This document shows, piece after piece, positions 17,801 through 29,820 of a stretch of 64,000 nt of DNA. This DNA is from Microlunatus sp. Gsoil 973. GTDB taxonomy: Bacteria > Actinomycetota > Actinomycetes > Propionibacteriales > Propionibacteriaceae. A program made the translations under genes and the position numbers. Under the pieces are notes generated by a model. It did not search any database, was not told the DNA's origin, and worked only from the letters and a program-made list of their open reading frames with translations. The stretch is from contig NZ_CP046122.1 of assembly GCF_009707365.1 (NCBI RefSeq), positions 1,178,001 through 1,242,000 on the forward strand, written 5' to 3'. Position 1 is the first letter of the stretch, and the number at the start of each line of letters is the position of its first letter.

Positions 17801-18748
17801 ATGGCGCAGGTACTGGTTGTGGTCGACGCGGTCGAGGGCACGATCGCCAAGCCGGCCCTCGAACTGCTCACCCTGGCCCGTCGGATCGGTGATCCGGTTG
17901 CGTTGCTGCTCGGTTCCGGCGACACCGACCGGCTGGCCGAATACGGCGCGGGCCGCGTGCTGACCGCCGACGATCCGGCGTTCTCGGAATTCCTCGTTGC
18001 CCCGAAGGCCGATGCCGTCGCGGCCGCGGTGGAACAGGTCCGGCCGTCCGCGGTGTTCTTCACCTCCACCCCGGAGGGCAAGGAGATTGCCGCCCGGGTG
18101 GCCGTCCGGATGGCGTCCGGTCTGATCACCGATGCGGTCGACGTCCAGCCGGGCGACGCCGCCCCGCTGGTCACCCAGTCGGTCTTCGCCGGCAACTGGA
18201 CGGTGCGGTCGAGTGTCACCCACGGCATCCCGGTGATCGCTGTCAAGGCCAACGCCACCAACCCGGAGCCGGCGCGGGTCGAGGCGGCGGTGGAGGCTCT
18301 GGCGTTCACTGTCGCCGAGGCGTCCAAGGGCGCCCGGGTGGTCAAGACCGAGCCGAAGGCGGCCAGCGGCCGCCCGGAGCTGACCGAGGCGGCCATCGTC
18401 GTCTCCGGCGGCCGGGGAACCGGAGGCAACTTCGGTCCGGTCGAGGAGTTGGCCGATGTGCTCGGCGCCGCCGTCGGCGCCTCGCGCGCCGCGGTCGACT
18501 CCGGCTGGTATCCGCACGCCTATCAGGTCGGGCAGACCGGCAAGACCGTCTCACCCCAGCTCTACATCGCAGCGGGCATCTCCGGAGCCATCCAGCACCG
18601 GGCCGGGATGCAGACATCGAAGGCCATCGTCGCGGTGAACAAGGATCCGGAGGCGCCGATCTTCGCCCTTGCCGATCTCGGCGTCGTCGGTGATCTGCAC
18701 ACCGTTCTGCCGGCTGTCACCCAGGCCGTCAAGCAGCACCGGGGCTGA
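17801..18748 (+). CDS. etfA: Electron transfer flavoprotein alpha subunit
   Basis: A 315-residue FixB/EtfA protein. The N-terminal half is ETF-like ([20 protein letters not shown]) and the C-terminal FAD-binding half contains [40 protein letters not shown] and [20 protein letters not shown]. It is the heterodimer partner of EtfB. An AAGGA sequence precedes ATG 17801 at normal spacing. Its stop codon overlaps the presumed start of the next gene. Confidence 0.95.
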   Translation: MAQVLVVVDAVEGTIAKPALELLTLARRIGDPVALLLGSGDTDRLAEYGAGRVLTADDPAFSEFLVAPKADAVAAAVEQVRPSAVFFTSTPEGKEIAARVAVRMASGLITDAVDVQPGDAAPLVTQSVFAGNWTVRSSVTHGIPVIAVKANATNPEPARVEAAVEALAFTVAEASKGARVVKTEPKAASGRPELTEAAIVVSGGRGTGGNFGPVEELADVLGAAVGASRAAVDSGWYPHAYQVGQTGKTVSPQLYIAAGISGAIQHRAGMQTSKAIVAVNKDPEAPIFALADLGVVGDLHTVLPAVTQAVKQHRG

Positions 18749-19905
18749 TCACGTCCCGCAGCTATCTTGATCACGCCGCCACGACGCCGTTACGCGCCGA
18801 GGCGATCGCCGCGATCACCCGGGAGCTGACCCGGGTCGGCAATCCGTCGTCGCTGCACACCTCCGGACGGGAGGCCCGTCGGGTCGTCGAGGAATCACGG
18901 GAGACGATCGCCGCCTGCCTGGGCGCGGACCCCGCCGAGGTGATCTTCACCAGCGGCGCGACGGAGGCGGACAACCTGGTGATCAAGGGCACCTTCCGGG
19001 CCCGGCCGCGAGCGAACACCATGATCACCTCGGCCGTCGAGCACCACGCGGTGCTGGAATCGGTCGAATCGTTGTCCGGCGAGGGCGCCGAACTGGTGGT
19101 GATCGGGGTCGATCGCCACGGGCACCTCGACCTTGATCGACTGCGCGCGACGCTGACCGATCATGCGGAACGGACCGCCCTGGTGTCGATCATGTACGCC
19201 AACAACGAGACCGGCGTGCTGGCACCGATCGTCGACGTGGTCGACGCCGCCCGCCGGTTCGGTGTACCGGTCCATTCCGACGCCGTGCAGGCGGTCGGGC
19301 AGCTGAGGATCGACTTCGCCGGATCCGGCCTGGCGGCGCTTTCGCTGTCGGCGCACAAGTTCGGCGGCCCGGTCGGCACCGGAGCACTGCTGGCCCGCCG
19401 TGACCTGGCACTGTCACCGGTCCACCACGGTGGCGGACAGGAACGCGACGTCCGGTCCGGCACTCTCGACGTCGCCGGGATAGCCGGCATGGCGGCGGCG
19501 CTCCGGGCGAGCCTGGACGATCTGACTGCTGAGGCGAGCCGGATCCGTACGCTGCGGGACCGGTTGATCAGGACGGTGTTGGCCGACGTGCCCGACACCG
19601 AACTGAACGGCGTGGCCGAGGCGGACGGGTCGCTGCCCGGTATCGCCAACATCTCCTTCGCCGGCTGCGAGGCCGACAACCTGCTGATGCTGCTGGACCA
19701 GAGCGGCATCGACACCTCGACCGGGTCGGCGTGCACGGCCGGCGTCTCCGAACCGAGCCACGTCCTGGACGCCATGGGCCGGACGACTCGCGAAGCCCGG
19801 TCCTCGCTGCGATTCTCCCTGGGACACACCAGCACCGACGGCGATGTCGACCGGCTGCTGGCCGTGCTGCCCGGGGCGGTCGAGTTGGCCCGCCAGGCCG
19901 GCTGA
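18745..19905 (+). CDS. Cysteine desulfurase (IscS/NifS-like)
   Basis: PLP enzyme converting cysteine to alanine plus persulfide sulfur. The conserved N-terminus [13 protein letters not shown] is in frame from about 18757. The PLP lysine is K205 in [15 protein letters not shown] and the persulfide cysteine is C330 in [14 protein letters not shown]. No ATG, GTG or TTG precedes the conserved N-terminus in frame; only CTG (18745) and ATC (18748) are available, next to the etfA stop. The first ordinary start (GTG 18940) would remove ~60 conserved residues. The given start is therefore a best guess. mnmA follows, so tRNA thiolation is a likely use of its sulfur. Confidence 0.85.
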   Translation: MITSRSYLDHAATTPLRAEAIAAITRELTRVGNPSSLHTSGREARRVVEESRETIAACLGADPAEVIFTSGATEADNLVIKGTFRARPRANTMITSAVEHHAVLESVESLSGEGAELVVIGVDRHGHLDLDRLRATLTDHAERTALVSIMYANNETGVLAPIVDVVDAARRFGVPVHSDAVQAVGQLRIDFAGSGLAALSLSAHKFGGPVGTGALLARRDLALSPVHHGGGQERDVRSGTLDVAGIAGMAAALRASLDDLTAEASRIRTLRDRLIRTVLADVPDTELNGVAEADGSLPGIANISFAGCEADNLLMLLDQSGIDTSTGSACTAGVSEPSHVLDAMGRTTREARSSLRFSLGHTSTDGDVDRLLAVLPGAVELARQAG

Positions 19906-19945
19906 GGCGACAATGGACCGGTAGGCGGGGCAACAGGAGGTCAGG

Positions 19946-21052
19946 GTGAAGGTGCTGGCGGCAATGTCCGGCGGGGTGGATTCGGCGGTCGCCGCTGCCC
20001 GCGCGGTCGACGCCGGTCACGATGTCACCGGTGTGCACCTGGCGCTGTCGAAGAATCCGCTGTCGTTCCGGTCCGGGGCGCGGGGTTGCTGCTCCAAGGA
20101 GGATGCCCACGACGCGCGGCGGGCCGCCGACGTCCTGGGCATTCCCTTCTACGTCTGGGACCTGTCGGACCGGTTCGCCGAGGACGTGGTCGACGACTTC
20201 GTCGCCGAGTACGCGGCCGGGCGCACACCGAATCCCTGTGTCCGCTGCAACGAGAAGATCAAGTTCGCCGCCGTCCTCGAGCGTGGTGTCGCGCTCGGTT
20301 TCGACGCTGTGTGTACCGGTCACTACGCCCGGTTGCTCCGCGATGATCACGGCGTGCAACTGCACCGTGCGGTCGACGAAGGCAAGGACCAGTCCTATGT
20401 CCTCGGCGTGCTCACCCAGGAGCAGCTGCTGCGTTCGTACTTCCCGCTCGGCGGATCGCTGAAGAGCGAGGTCCGCGCCGAGGCCGAGCAGCGCGGGCTG
20501 GCGGTGGCCGACAAGCCGGACAGCCACGACATCTGCTTCATCGCCGACGGCGACACGGCCGGCTTCCTGGACAAGCATCTCGGCAGCCGGCCCGGCGCGA
20601 TCGTCGATCCGGACGGTCGGCAGCTCGGCGAACATGACGGCAGCCACCACTTCACCATCGGACAGCGCAAGGGGCTGCGGATCGGGACACCGGCCGACGA
20701 CGGCAAGCCGCGCTACGTGCTGGACATCTCGCCGGTGAGCAACACGGTCACCGTCGGGCCGCGAAACGCCCTGGACGTACGGGCCATCGAGGCCATCCGT
20801 CCGACCTGGACCGGTGACGTACGCGAGGGGTCCTGGGATGCGGCGGTGCAGGTCCGCGCGCACGGATCGACCGTGCCGGCCACGGTCACCACCGTCACCA
20901 CTGGCGGCGCCACCGGCCCGTCGGTCGGCGATGCCCCACTCGGGGTGCGGCTGCACGATCGTTTGACCGGTGTGGCGCCCGGGCAGACCGTGGTCTACTA
21001 CGACGGCACGCGGGTCGTCGGCAGCGCGACGATCTCGGCTGCCCACGCCTGA
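19946..21052 (+). CDS. mnmA: tRNA-specific 2-thiouridylase MnmA
   Basis: Thiolates U34 of Lys/Glu/Gln tRNAs using ATP and persulfide sulfur. 368 residues with the PP-loop SGGVDS (8-13), [12 protein letters not shown] (catalytic C98) and [13 protein letters not shown] (second catalytic Cys, C197). GTG 19946 has AGGAGG 7 nt upstream. It lies 40 nt after the cysteine desulfurase gene, its expected sulfur donor. Confidence 0.95.
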   Translation: MKVLAAMSGGVDSAVAAARAVDAGHDVTGVHLALSKNPLSFRSGARGCCSKEDAHDARRAADVLGIPFYVWDLSDRFAEDVVDDFVAEYAAGRTPNPCVRCNEKIKFAAVLERGVALGFDAVCTGHYARLLRDDHGVQLHRAVDEGKDQSYVLGVLTQEQLLRSYFPLGGSLKSEVRAEAEQRGLAVADKPDSHDICFIADGDTAGFLDKHLGSRPGAIVDPDGRQLGEHDGSHHFTIGQRKGLRIGTPADDGKPRYVLDISPVSNTVTVGPRNALDVRAIEAIRPTWTGDVREGSWDAAVQVRAHGSTVPATVTTVTTGGATGPSVGDAPLGVRLHDRLTGVAPGQTVVYYDGTRVVGSATISAAHA

Positions 21053-21056
21053 TCCG

Positions 21057-22166
21057 ATGGCAGACGACTTCGCACCGATCCGCAGCACCGGCATCGGCTC
21101 CTGGCCGGGCAGCGACCTGGTCGACGCGCTCAAGATCAGCTTCGACGAATCGCCGGATCTGCCCTTCCTGCCGGAGCTGCCTGACCGCGGCGTCGGGTCA
21201 CGGATGGTCGGCCGCGGGATCGCCGTTCTGTCCGGTCTCGCCGCCGACCTGCAACCGGCCGGCTGGCGACTGACCGACGCACCCGGTCGTGATCAACTCC
21301 GCGCCCGCGCCCGGCTGCGGGACGACTGCGACCAACTCGAGGAGGTCGCCCAGGACTACACCGGCCCCTTCAAGATCGCGATCGTCGGTCCGTGGACCCT
21401 GGCGGCCTCGGTGGAGCGGCCGCGGGGTGACCGTCTGCTGGCCGACCACGGCGCGCGACGTGATCTTGTCCAGTCGCTGGGCGAGGGGATCGCGGACCTG
21501 ATCGGGGACCTGCGGCGCCGCTTGCCGCGGCTCGATCTCGTTCTCCAGGTCGACGAGCCGGCGCTGCCCGCTGTGCTGGCCGGCGAGATACCGACGGCGA
21601 GCGGGTTCTCCCATCACCGCAAGATCGACATCCCCGAGGTGAGCGACGGGCTGACGGTCATCGTCGCATCCGCAACGGCCGCATTTCAGTCGGCTGCACT
21701 TCAGTCGGCAGCGCTGGAGTCGGCCGCGGATGCCGCGACACGCCGCCCGGATGAGGGATTTTCTGACCCCTCGCCGGAGGGGGCGCGGGTCTGGCTGCAC
21801 AGCTGTGCGCAGAACGTGCCGGTCGCGCTGGTCGCGAAGGCAGGATTCGGCGGGCTGCTGCTTGACCTTGATCAACTGACCACGGCGGACTGGGACGCGG
21901 TGGGGCAGGCGATGACCGACGGGCTGTGGCTGGGCGCCGGTGCGCTGCCGACCAGCGGACCGGTCGACGGGCGCTGGTCGCCCGACACCGTCGCCCAGCG
22001 GGTGCTCCGGGCGGTGCGCACCCTCGGCCTGGAACCAGACGTCGCCGGCCGCATGGTCATCACCCCGGCCTGCGGCCTGGCCCGTTTCGACCAGGGCTCG
22101 GCTGTCCGCGCGCTGCGCGCCGTCCGCAAGGCCGCCGACATCGTCACCGACCAACTCGCCCACTGA
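21057..22166 (+). CDS. Vitamin B12-independent methionine synthase-like protein (MetE C-terminal type)
   Basis: 369 residues with the MetE/UROD-type barrel: ATGIGSWPG-like start (STGIGSWPGSDLVDALK), DLVLQVDEPALPAVLAGEIP, and a C-terminal CGLARFDQ. Short MetE-like proteins of this kind in actinobacteria may use other methyl donors; activity is unproven. It overlaps no neighbour but sits 4 nt after mnmA, in the same operon. An insertion of about 35 residues (about 208-240) is built from a 15-bp tandem repeat (QSAAL units) followed by one copy of a dispersed 41-bp repeat, both kept in frame. Confidence 0.85.
   Translation: MADDFAPIRSTGIGSWPGSDLVDALKISFDESPDLPFLPELPDRGVGSRMVGRGIAVLSGLAADLQPAGWRLTDAPGRDQLRARARLRDDCDQLEEVAQDYTGPFKIAIVGPWTLAASVERPRGDRLLADHGARRDLVQSLGEGIADLIGDLRRRLPRLDLVLQVDEPALPAVLAGEIPTASGFSHHRKIDIPEVSDGLTVIVASATAAFQSAALQSAALESAADAATRRPDEGFSDPSPEGARVWLHSCAQNVPVALVAKAGFGGLLLDLDQLTTADWDAVGQAMTDGLWLGAGALPTSGPVDGRWSPDTVAQRVLRAVRTLGLEPDVAGRMVITPACGLARFDQGSAVRALRAVRKAADIVTDQLAH
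21681..21725. repeat. 15-bp tandem repeat in the metE-like gene
   Basis: Three direct copies around a CAGTCGGC core (GCATTTCAGTCGGCT, GCACTTCAGTCGGCA, GCGCTGGAGTCGGCC). They encode alternating FQSAA/LQSAA/LESAA and lie next to a copy of the dispersed 41-bp repeat. Confidence 0.75.
21735..21775 (+). repeat. Dispersed ~41-bp repeat, copy 1 (intragenic)
   Basis: Carries GCGACACGCCGC, 4 variable bases, then ATGAGGGATTTTCTGACC and CCTCGCC. It is followed by a CCCCTC-GCCG-GAGGGG stem-loop. In frame inside the metE-like gene. Confidence 0.75.
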
Positions 22167-22167
22167 C

Positions 22168-22208
22168 CGCGAGGGGTCAGATAATCCCTGATCTGTGCGG
22201 CGTGTCGC
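22168..22208 (-). repeat. Dispersed ~41-bp repeat, copy 2
   Basis: Inverted relative to copy 1: GCGAGGGGTCAGATAATCCC, a variable stretch, then GCGGCGTGTCGC. It sits between the convergent metE-like and RNB genes and supplies the last ~10 codons and stop of the RNB gene. Confidence 0.75.
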
Positions 22209-23637
22209 CGACTCGGGCCGGGCTGAACTGGGTCGTCCCGGTGTCGATCTCCACCGCGTCCAGCCGGACCCGGATGAACTGACCCGGCTCGCCGGCGCCG
22301 GACAACGTCGCCGAGACCGGCGGGTCGGCCAGCTGGATCCTGGCCCGGTTGTCGTCCCGGGACAGTACGACCGCGTCGAACACCTCTCCGACCCGATCCG
22401 CGAGCAGGGCCGCCTCGACCCGGTCCATCGCCCCGGAATCCAGCCGCGCGGCGAGTTGATCACTGGCGGCCATGATCCTGGGCAGTTCCGGCAACGCCTT
22501 GCGTACCCAATCCGGCACCGGACGTCCGGAGGACGCGGACGCGCAGACCACAAGGACGAACCGATCGACCAGCCGCCGCAGCGGTGCGGTGACGTGGGCG
22601 TACGGCGCGGCGATCGCAGCCTGTATCGCCTGCTCGGGTGGTGTCCCATCGAAGGCCTGGTACCCGGCCCCCCGGAACAGCGAGGTGGCCGCCTGCAGGA
22701 CGGCCAGGGCGTGCGGGTCGGACCGGTCGAGTCCGCGCAGATAGTCGCCGTAGGAGACGCCCGACTTCCAGTGCAGGCCGAGCAGTCTGGCCCGGTGCCG
22801 GAATTCGTCGACCGCCGCCTGTTCGGCCGGCGGCATGGTCCGCAGGATGCCGATCCCGACGTCCATCATGATCGTTGCGGCCGCGATCCCGGTCATCAAC
22901 GACAGTTGGGCGTTGGCGAGCTCCACCGGCGACGGGGCACGGCGCTCGATCGCGTAACCGCGTTCGGTCAGCACGACCTCGGCATCCGGCAGGTCAAGGC
23001 TGGCGCCGCCGCGAACCGCCTCCAGGGCGGTACGCCCCTCGCCGAACGGCAGCAACAGAGCCAGAGACTCCGGTGCGGTGCCGTCGTCGACAGCCCGTTG
23101 GGCTTCGGCATAGCTCCACTTCCTGCGGGAGCGGACCACCGCCCGGGCCAGGTCGACCGATCCGATCTCGAACCGGTGATCGAGCCGGAACCGCCAGACG
23201 AACGCCTGCCGGTCCTGACCCGGGAGCAGCGACGCGGCGCCCTCGGACAACACCTCGGGGTGCAGCGGTGCCCGGCCGTCCGGCGCGTACAGCGTCTGCC
23301 CGCGGCGGCGCGCCTCATGATCGACGAAGCCGCCCGGAGCAACGAACCAGGGCACGTCGGCGATCGCGTAGTCCACCCGGTAAGCGTTACGGTCCCGGGT
23401 CAGGTGCAGGGCCTGGTCCAGGTCGGTCGACCCGGGCGGGTCGATGGTGTGGAACTCGATCGCGCGCAGGTCCAGCACGGACGGGTCATGCCCGGAGTTC
23501 GCGGCCGCATCGGCCTCGGCGAGCACGTCGTCAGGGAAGCCGTCCGGCACGCTCAGCTCCGCGCGCAGCGCGGCCAGCGCCCGGGACAGCTCGGACTGTG
23601 CTGCCGACCCGGCGAGACGCGGGCAGCGTCGTGGCAT
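22177..23637 (-). CDS. RNB-domain 3'-5' exoribonuclease
   Basis: 486 residues with an RNase II-type RNB catalytic centre: the Asp cluster IDPPGSTDLDQALHL, then YRVDYAIADVPWFV and GQTLYAPDGRAPLHP, LSEGAASLLPGQDRQA. It lacks the N-terminal cold-shock domains of full RNase R/II, as in a short actinobacterial RNB group. It would degrade RNA from the 3' end in the cytosol. ATG 23637 lies 7 nt after a -10 box. Its 3' end runs through a dispersed repeat. Confidence 0.88.
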   Translation of the reverse strand: MPRRCPRLAGSAAQSELSRALAALRAELSVPDGFPDDVLAEADAAANSGHDPSVLDLRAIEFHTIDPPGSTDLDQALHLTRDRNAYRVDYAIADVPWFVAPGGFVDHEARRRGQTLYAPDGRAPLHPEVLSEGAASLLPGQDRQAFVWRFRLDHRFEIGSVDLARAVVRSRRKWSYAEAQRAVDDGTAPESLALLLPFGEGRTALEAVRGGASLDLPDAEVVLTERGYAIERRAPSPVELANAQLSLMTGIAAATIMMDVGIGILRTMPPAEQAAVDEFRHRARLLGLHWKSGVSYGDYLRGLDRSDPHALAVLQAATSLFRGAGYQAFDGTPPEQAIQAAIAAPYAHVTAPLRRLVDRFVLVVCASASSGRPVPDWVRKALPELPRIMAASDQLAARLDSGAMDRVEAALLADRVGEVFDAVVLSRDDNRARIQLADPPVSATLSGAGEPGQFIRVRLDAVEIDTGTTQFSPARVGDTPHRSGII

Positions 23638-23644
23638 GGGGCCG

Positions 23645-23650
23645 AGCCTA
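23645..23650 (-). promoter_or_regulatory. -10 box of leaderless RNB gene
   Basis: TAGGCT on the minus strand, 7 nt, then ATG 23637. Confidence 0.5.
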
Positions 23651-23673
23651 CAAACCCGGTGCGGGCCGGGACG

Positions 23674-25509
23674 TCAGCGGTACGCGTTCGCCTGCAGCGC
23701 GAAGAGCTCTGCGTAGCGCCCGTCGGCCGCCATCAACTCGGCATGGCTGCCCAGTTCGCTGACCTTGCCGTCGGCGACCACGACGATCAGGTCGGCCATC
23801 CGGACCGTTGAGAAGCGGTGCGACACCAGCACCGTGACCGCACCCGTCTGTGCAGCCAGTCTGCGGGCGGTGGCACCGTACTCCTCGTAGATCGCCTGCT
23901 CGGCCTCCGGATCCAGCGCGGCGGTCGGCTCGTCGAGCAACATCAGCAGCGGTCTGGTACGCATGAAGGCCCGGGCCAGCGCCAGTCGCTGCCACTGGCC
24001 GCCGGACAGGTTGACACCGCCGGAGAACTGCCGACCCAGCTGGGTGTCCAGCCCCTCGCTCAGCCCGGTGATCACCGGATCCGCCTGCCCGGCGCTGACC
24101 GCCGAGGTGATCAACTCCCGGTCCTCGCGAAGATCGACATCACCGACGCCGACCGAATCGGCGGCCAGGAACTCGAGCCGGGCGAAGTCCTGGAAGCCGG
24201 CCGAGATCCGCTTCCGCCAGGCGAGCGGATCAATCCGGGACAGTGGCACGCCGTCGATCAGCACGGCGCCGTCTGTCGGGTCGTAGAGCCGCGCCAGCAG
24301 CTTGACCATCGTCGACTTGCCTGCGCCGTTCTCACCGACGAAGGCGACGGTCGTACCTGCCGGCAGGAACAGGTCGACGCCGTTCAGGGCCAACTGGCCG
24401 GTGCCGGGATCCTCGGTGGACCCGTCGGTCCCGTCGCTTCCCGCCAGCGTGGACGGATAGCCGAAGGCGACGTTGTCGAAGCGGATCCCTTCCCGCAACG
24501 ACTCCGGCGGCAGCTGCTGGCTGGCCTGCCAGTCGTGGGTGGCCGCATAGCCTCGCAGCCATTGATAGCGTCCGAAGGAGTCGAGGGCGCCGATCACCAT
24601 GCGTACGTTGTTGGTCATGCCCTGGGCGGTGGTGTTGATCTGCGGGCCGACCAGCAGCAGCAGAGTCAGGTCACCGATCGTCGCCATGCCGGCTCGGGTG
24701 CGGGCCAGCAGCCAGAACAGCGCGACCGCGTATCCGATGCCGTAGACCAGCCAGCCGCCGGACACCAGCTTGGCGAACCGTGAGGTGATCCGACCGTATC
24801 GGTCGTGGCGGAGGCTGATGATGTCCGCGGCGACCTTGACCAAGGTCTGGCCGAGACCGAAGCAGCGCACCTCGACACCGGTGGGAGGTTCGGTCAGCGC
24901 ATCAGTGATCTTGGTCCCCAACCGGCGCAGGTGTTCGTGTTCCCGGATCAGCTTGCGCTGCTGCTGCCAGCCGCGGGCCTGGATGCCTGCGACTGCGAGC
25001 GCCAGCGCGAGCAGCAACAACAGGGCCGGCGAGACCGACCACAACATCGCGACGACGGTGATGGTGCCCGTGACGCCGCCGACCACCGACAACATCCGGT
25101 AGACGCCGGCGAGCTGGTTGCGGTCCTGCTCGATCAGCGCGATCCGGTCGGCCAGCCGCCGGTCCTCGTGATGACCGATCGACGGAATGCCTGCGGTCAG
25201 TCGGAGCAGATCGTCGTGGACGTACCAGTACACCTTCTCATCCAGGGTGTCGCCCATCGGCCCGGCGAAGCTGCCGGACAGTGCCGTCACCAGCAGGCAG
25301 ACACCGAGCAGCACGACGCCGGACAGCACCGAGGTGTGCTCGCTGATCCCGTCCACGACGATCTTGATCGCGTACACCTGGAGCGGGCTGAGCACCGAGG
25401 ACAGCACCACACTGATGCACATCAGCAATGAGAGCCCGGGCGCGGCCTTGAAGGCGGTGGTCATCCACAACCGGATGGTGCTGGCCGCCGTGCCGAGTTG
25501 GTTGATCAT
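23674..25509 (-). CDS. ABC transporter, fused permease/ATPase (exporter type), subunit 2
   Basis: About 611 residues: an N-terminal six-helix exporter membrane domain and a C-terminal ATPase. Walker A is GENGAGKSTMVKLL (~390), the signature is VNLSGGQWQRLALARA (~505) and Walker B is LLMLLDEPTAALDPEAE (~523), with H-loop VSHRFSTVR; all look catalytic. ATG 25509 overlaps the upstream ABC gene by 4 nt (ATGA), so the two are co-translated and very probably form a heterodimer. The exported substrate (lipid, peptide or drug) cannot be inferred. Confidence 0.88.
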   Translation of the reverse strand: MINQLGTAASTIRLWMTTAFKAAPGLSLLMCISVVLSSVLSPLQVYAIKIVVDGISEHTSVLSGVVLLGVCLLVTALSGSFAGPMGDTLDEKVYWYVHDDLLRLTAGIPSIGHHEDRRLADRIALIEQDRNQLAGVYRMLSVVGGVTGTITVVAMLWSVSPALLLLLALALAVAGIQARGWQQQRKLIREHEHLRRLGTKITDALTEPPTGVEVRCFGLGQTLVKVAADIISLRHDRYGRITSRFAKLVSGGWLVYGIGYAVALFWLLARTRAGMATIGDLTLLLLVGPQINTTAQGMTNNVRMVIGALDSFGRYQWLRGYAATHDWQASQQLPPESLREGIRFDNVAFGYPSTLAGSDGTDGSTEDPGTGQLALNGVDLFLPAGTTVAFVGENGAGKSTMVKLLARLYDPTDGAVLIDGVPLSRIDPLAWRKRISAGFQDFARLEFLAADSVGVGDVDLREDRELITSAVSAGQADPVITGLSEGLDTQLGRQFSGGVNLSGGQWQRLALARAFMRTRPLLMLLDEPTAALDPEAEQAIYEEYGATARRLAAQTGAVTVLVSHRFSTVRMADLIVVVADGKVSELGSHAELMAADGRYAELFALQANAYR

Positions 25510-27458
25510 GCTCGCGCCCCCTCGATCCCGGCGCGGTGCTCCTCGGCTTCGCGGACCTCGGCCTCCGCCTCGGCGTAGCGGCTGGCCTGCATGGTGAACA
25601 TCGCGCGGTACCGGCCGCCGGTGAGCGTCATCAGCTCCTGGTGCGATCCCTGCTCGGTGATCCGGCCGTTCTCCAGTACGTAGATCAACGGCACCGGCCG
25701 CACCACCGAGAACCGGTGGGAGATGATCAACGACGTTACCGACCTGGCGAGTTCCAGGTAACCGCCGACCAGGCGTGCCTCCGACTCGACGTCCAGCGCT
25801 GCCGCCGGCTCGTCCAGCACCAGCACCTGGGCGCCGGCTGTCACTGCGCGCAGCGCACGGGCCAGCCCGATCCTCTGCCACTCGCCTCCCGAGAGGTCCG
25901 TTCCGCGGGGCATGGTCTTGTCCAGCGACGTAGCCCAGCCGTCGGGCAGCCGTTCGATGAGATCGGTGATGCCGGCCCGGCGGGCCACCGCGTCCAGGGT
26001 GGTGGTGTCGGGGAGTGGATCGGGATGCAGCCGGCCGGCCCAGACGCTGCCCGAGCCGAGTTCGACGTTGTCGCCGGCGGGTAGCGGCAGCCGCAGGAAC
26101 TCCTGGGTGATCGGCGCGACCCGGCGTTGCCAGGCCCGGCGGGCCTCGACGTCGAGGCAGGACAGATCGACACCGTCGACCAGCACCCGGCCGCGGGTCG
26201 GCAGGTAACCGGCGGTCAGCAGTCTGACCAACGTCGACTTGCCGGCCCCGTTCACCCCGACCAGGGCGGCCGCGTCGCCGGCCGGCAGTTCCAGGCTGAG
26301 ACCGTCCAGGATCAGCCGGTCACTGCCCGGATAGCCGAAGCTGACCTCGTCGAAGATGATCGTCGGCGGCGGGATCGGGCGGCGGTCTGCGGCGGGCCGG
26401 TCGTCGGCGGGCTGGTCGTCGGCGCGAAATGTGTGCTCGCGAACGGTCAGCGTCGGCCTGACGCCGGACCGGCCGGACTCGGCGAGATACCTCCGGACCG
26501 GGGCCAGTTGCTCCAGCCAGCCGTACGTCGTCCCGGCCCGCTGCAACTGACCGATCATCCACAGATCGGTGTCGGCCATCGCCATGATCAACGGGATCGC
26601 CGTCGCCGTTGTCGTCAGGCTGATCCGGCCGGTCACGGCCTGCCAGCTCACGAAACCGATGGTGCCCAGCGTGGTGATCACCCGCAGCACGCCCAACACG
26701 ACACTGAACCCGGCGTCCCGCCAGCGCCGTGCCCAGTACGGCCGGTAACCCTCCATTGCGAAGTTGATCATCCGCCGGCGCAGGTAGTCCGACAGTCCGA
26801 AGATGCGGATCTCCTTTGCCGCCTTGCCCATTCCCTGTTCGAAGGCGTACGCCGCGTGTTTCAGCCCCTCGGCCTGACCTGACCAGACGTCCATCTGGGT
26901 GGTGATCACCCGACGCAGGTACTCGCCGTTGATCAGGATGACGATCATGATCGGGATCGGCGCCCACCAGGTGAGCACGATGCCCAGGGTGATCGCGGTG
27001 CCGAGCAGTGCCGGGATCTGCCGGGTCGCGATGCCCGTCAGGATCTGGTAGCCCATCGAGATCTCCCATTCCCGCGACCTGATCTTCTGCACCAGATCAG
27101 CGGTCCTGGGGTCGTCCAGAGAGGTCAGGTCGGGGTCGTGGGAGAGCGCCCAGCCGATCCGCAACAGGATCTCCCTGCGGATCGGCCCGTCGGCGAGCTC
27201 GATGCCGGCGTGGGAGAGGACGCCGGTGACATTGCTGACCGCCAGCGCCACCAGCAAACCCGCGATGATCCCGATGTAGGTCCGGGTGAAGCCGTGTTCG
27301 ATCAGTCCCGGCGCACCGCCGATCGCCCGGCCGGTGAGGATCGGCAGGATGATGGCGGTCGCAGCGCCGAGCAGGGCGGCGGAGAGTGAGATGATGGTCG
27401 CCTTTCTGGCGACCTGGAGACCGAGCTGCAAGATCCCGAGCAATGGACCCCCGTGCAT
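25506..27458 (-). CDS. ABC transporter, fused permease/ATPase (exporter type), subunit 1
   Basis: 650 residues with membrane helices in the first ~330 (ATIISLSAALLGAATAIILP and following) and an ATPase domain: Walker A VGVNGAGKSTLVRLL (~401), signature TDLSGGEWQRIGLARAL (~525), Walker B VLVLDEPAAALDVES (~548), H-loop ISHRFSVVR. A 25-residue linker rich in Asp/Ala/Pro (DDQPADDRPAADR) precedes the ATPase. It is the first gene of a two-gene exporter operon, divergent from ligA; TAGGCT about 40 nt upstream is a possible -10. Confidence 0.88.
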   Translation of the reverse strand: MHGGPLLGILQLGLQVARKATIISLSAALLGAATAIILPILTGRAIGGAPGLIEHGFTRTYIGIIAGLLVALAVSNVTGVLSHAGIELADGPIRREILLRIGWALSHDPDLTSLDDPRTADLVQKIRSREWEISMGYQILTGIATRQIPALLGTAITLGIVLTWWAPIPIMIVILINGEYLRRVITTQMDVWSGQAEGLKHAAYAFEQGMGKAAKEIRIFGLSDYLRRRMINFAMEGYRPYWARRWRDAGFSVVLGVLRVITTLGTIGFVSWQAVTGRISLTTTATAIPLIMAMADTDLWMIGQLQRAGTTYGWLEQLAPVRRYLAESGRSGVRPTLTVREHTFRADDQPADDRPAADRRPIPPPTIIFDEVSFGYPGSDRLILDGLSLELPAGDAAALVGVNGAGKSTLVRLLTAGYLPTRGRVLVDGVDLSCLDVEARRAWQRRVAPITQEFLRLPLPAGDNVELGSGSVWAGRLHPDPLPDTTTLDAVARRAGITDLIERLPDGWATSLDKTMPRGTDLSGGEWQRIGLARALRAVTAGAQVLVLDEPAAALDVESEARLVGGYLELARSVTSLIISHRFSVVRPVPLIYVLENGRITEQGSHQELMTLTGGRYRAMFTMQASRYAEAEAEVREAEEHRAGIEGARA

Positions 27459-27603
27459 CGAATTGGGCCACCCGATCGGGCGACCTCGGCAGCCTAGTCT
27501 TGACCTCCGACAGTCTCCGGTGATTTTCTTCCCCGCAGGTAGACACCCTCTGGCGACCGACGTCGAACGGCAGGAGATCCGACCCGGTGTCCGGACCCGG
27601 CAC

Positions 27604-29769
<2,166 letters not shown>

Positions 29770-29808
29770 GCCGCGCCCGCGGATGGCAGGACCGGTCCGG
29801 CGGCTGAC

Positions 29809-29814
29809 TACAGT
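29809..29814 (+). promoter_or_regulatory. -10 box of leaderless small membrane protein gene
   Basis: TACAGT, 6 nt, then GTG 29821. Confidence 0.45.
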
Positions 29815-29820
29815 TGCCCT

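Noticed and set aside
18940-19905. Cysteine desulfurase starting at GTG 18940
   Set aside because: It would remove the conserved LDHAATTP and [12 protein letters not shown] regions, which are clearly in frame upstream.
22168-22210. Rho-independent terminator between the metE-like and RNB genes
   Set aside because: There is a stem but no U tract, and the element recurs elsewhere, including inside a gene; kept as a repeat instead.
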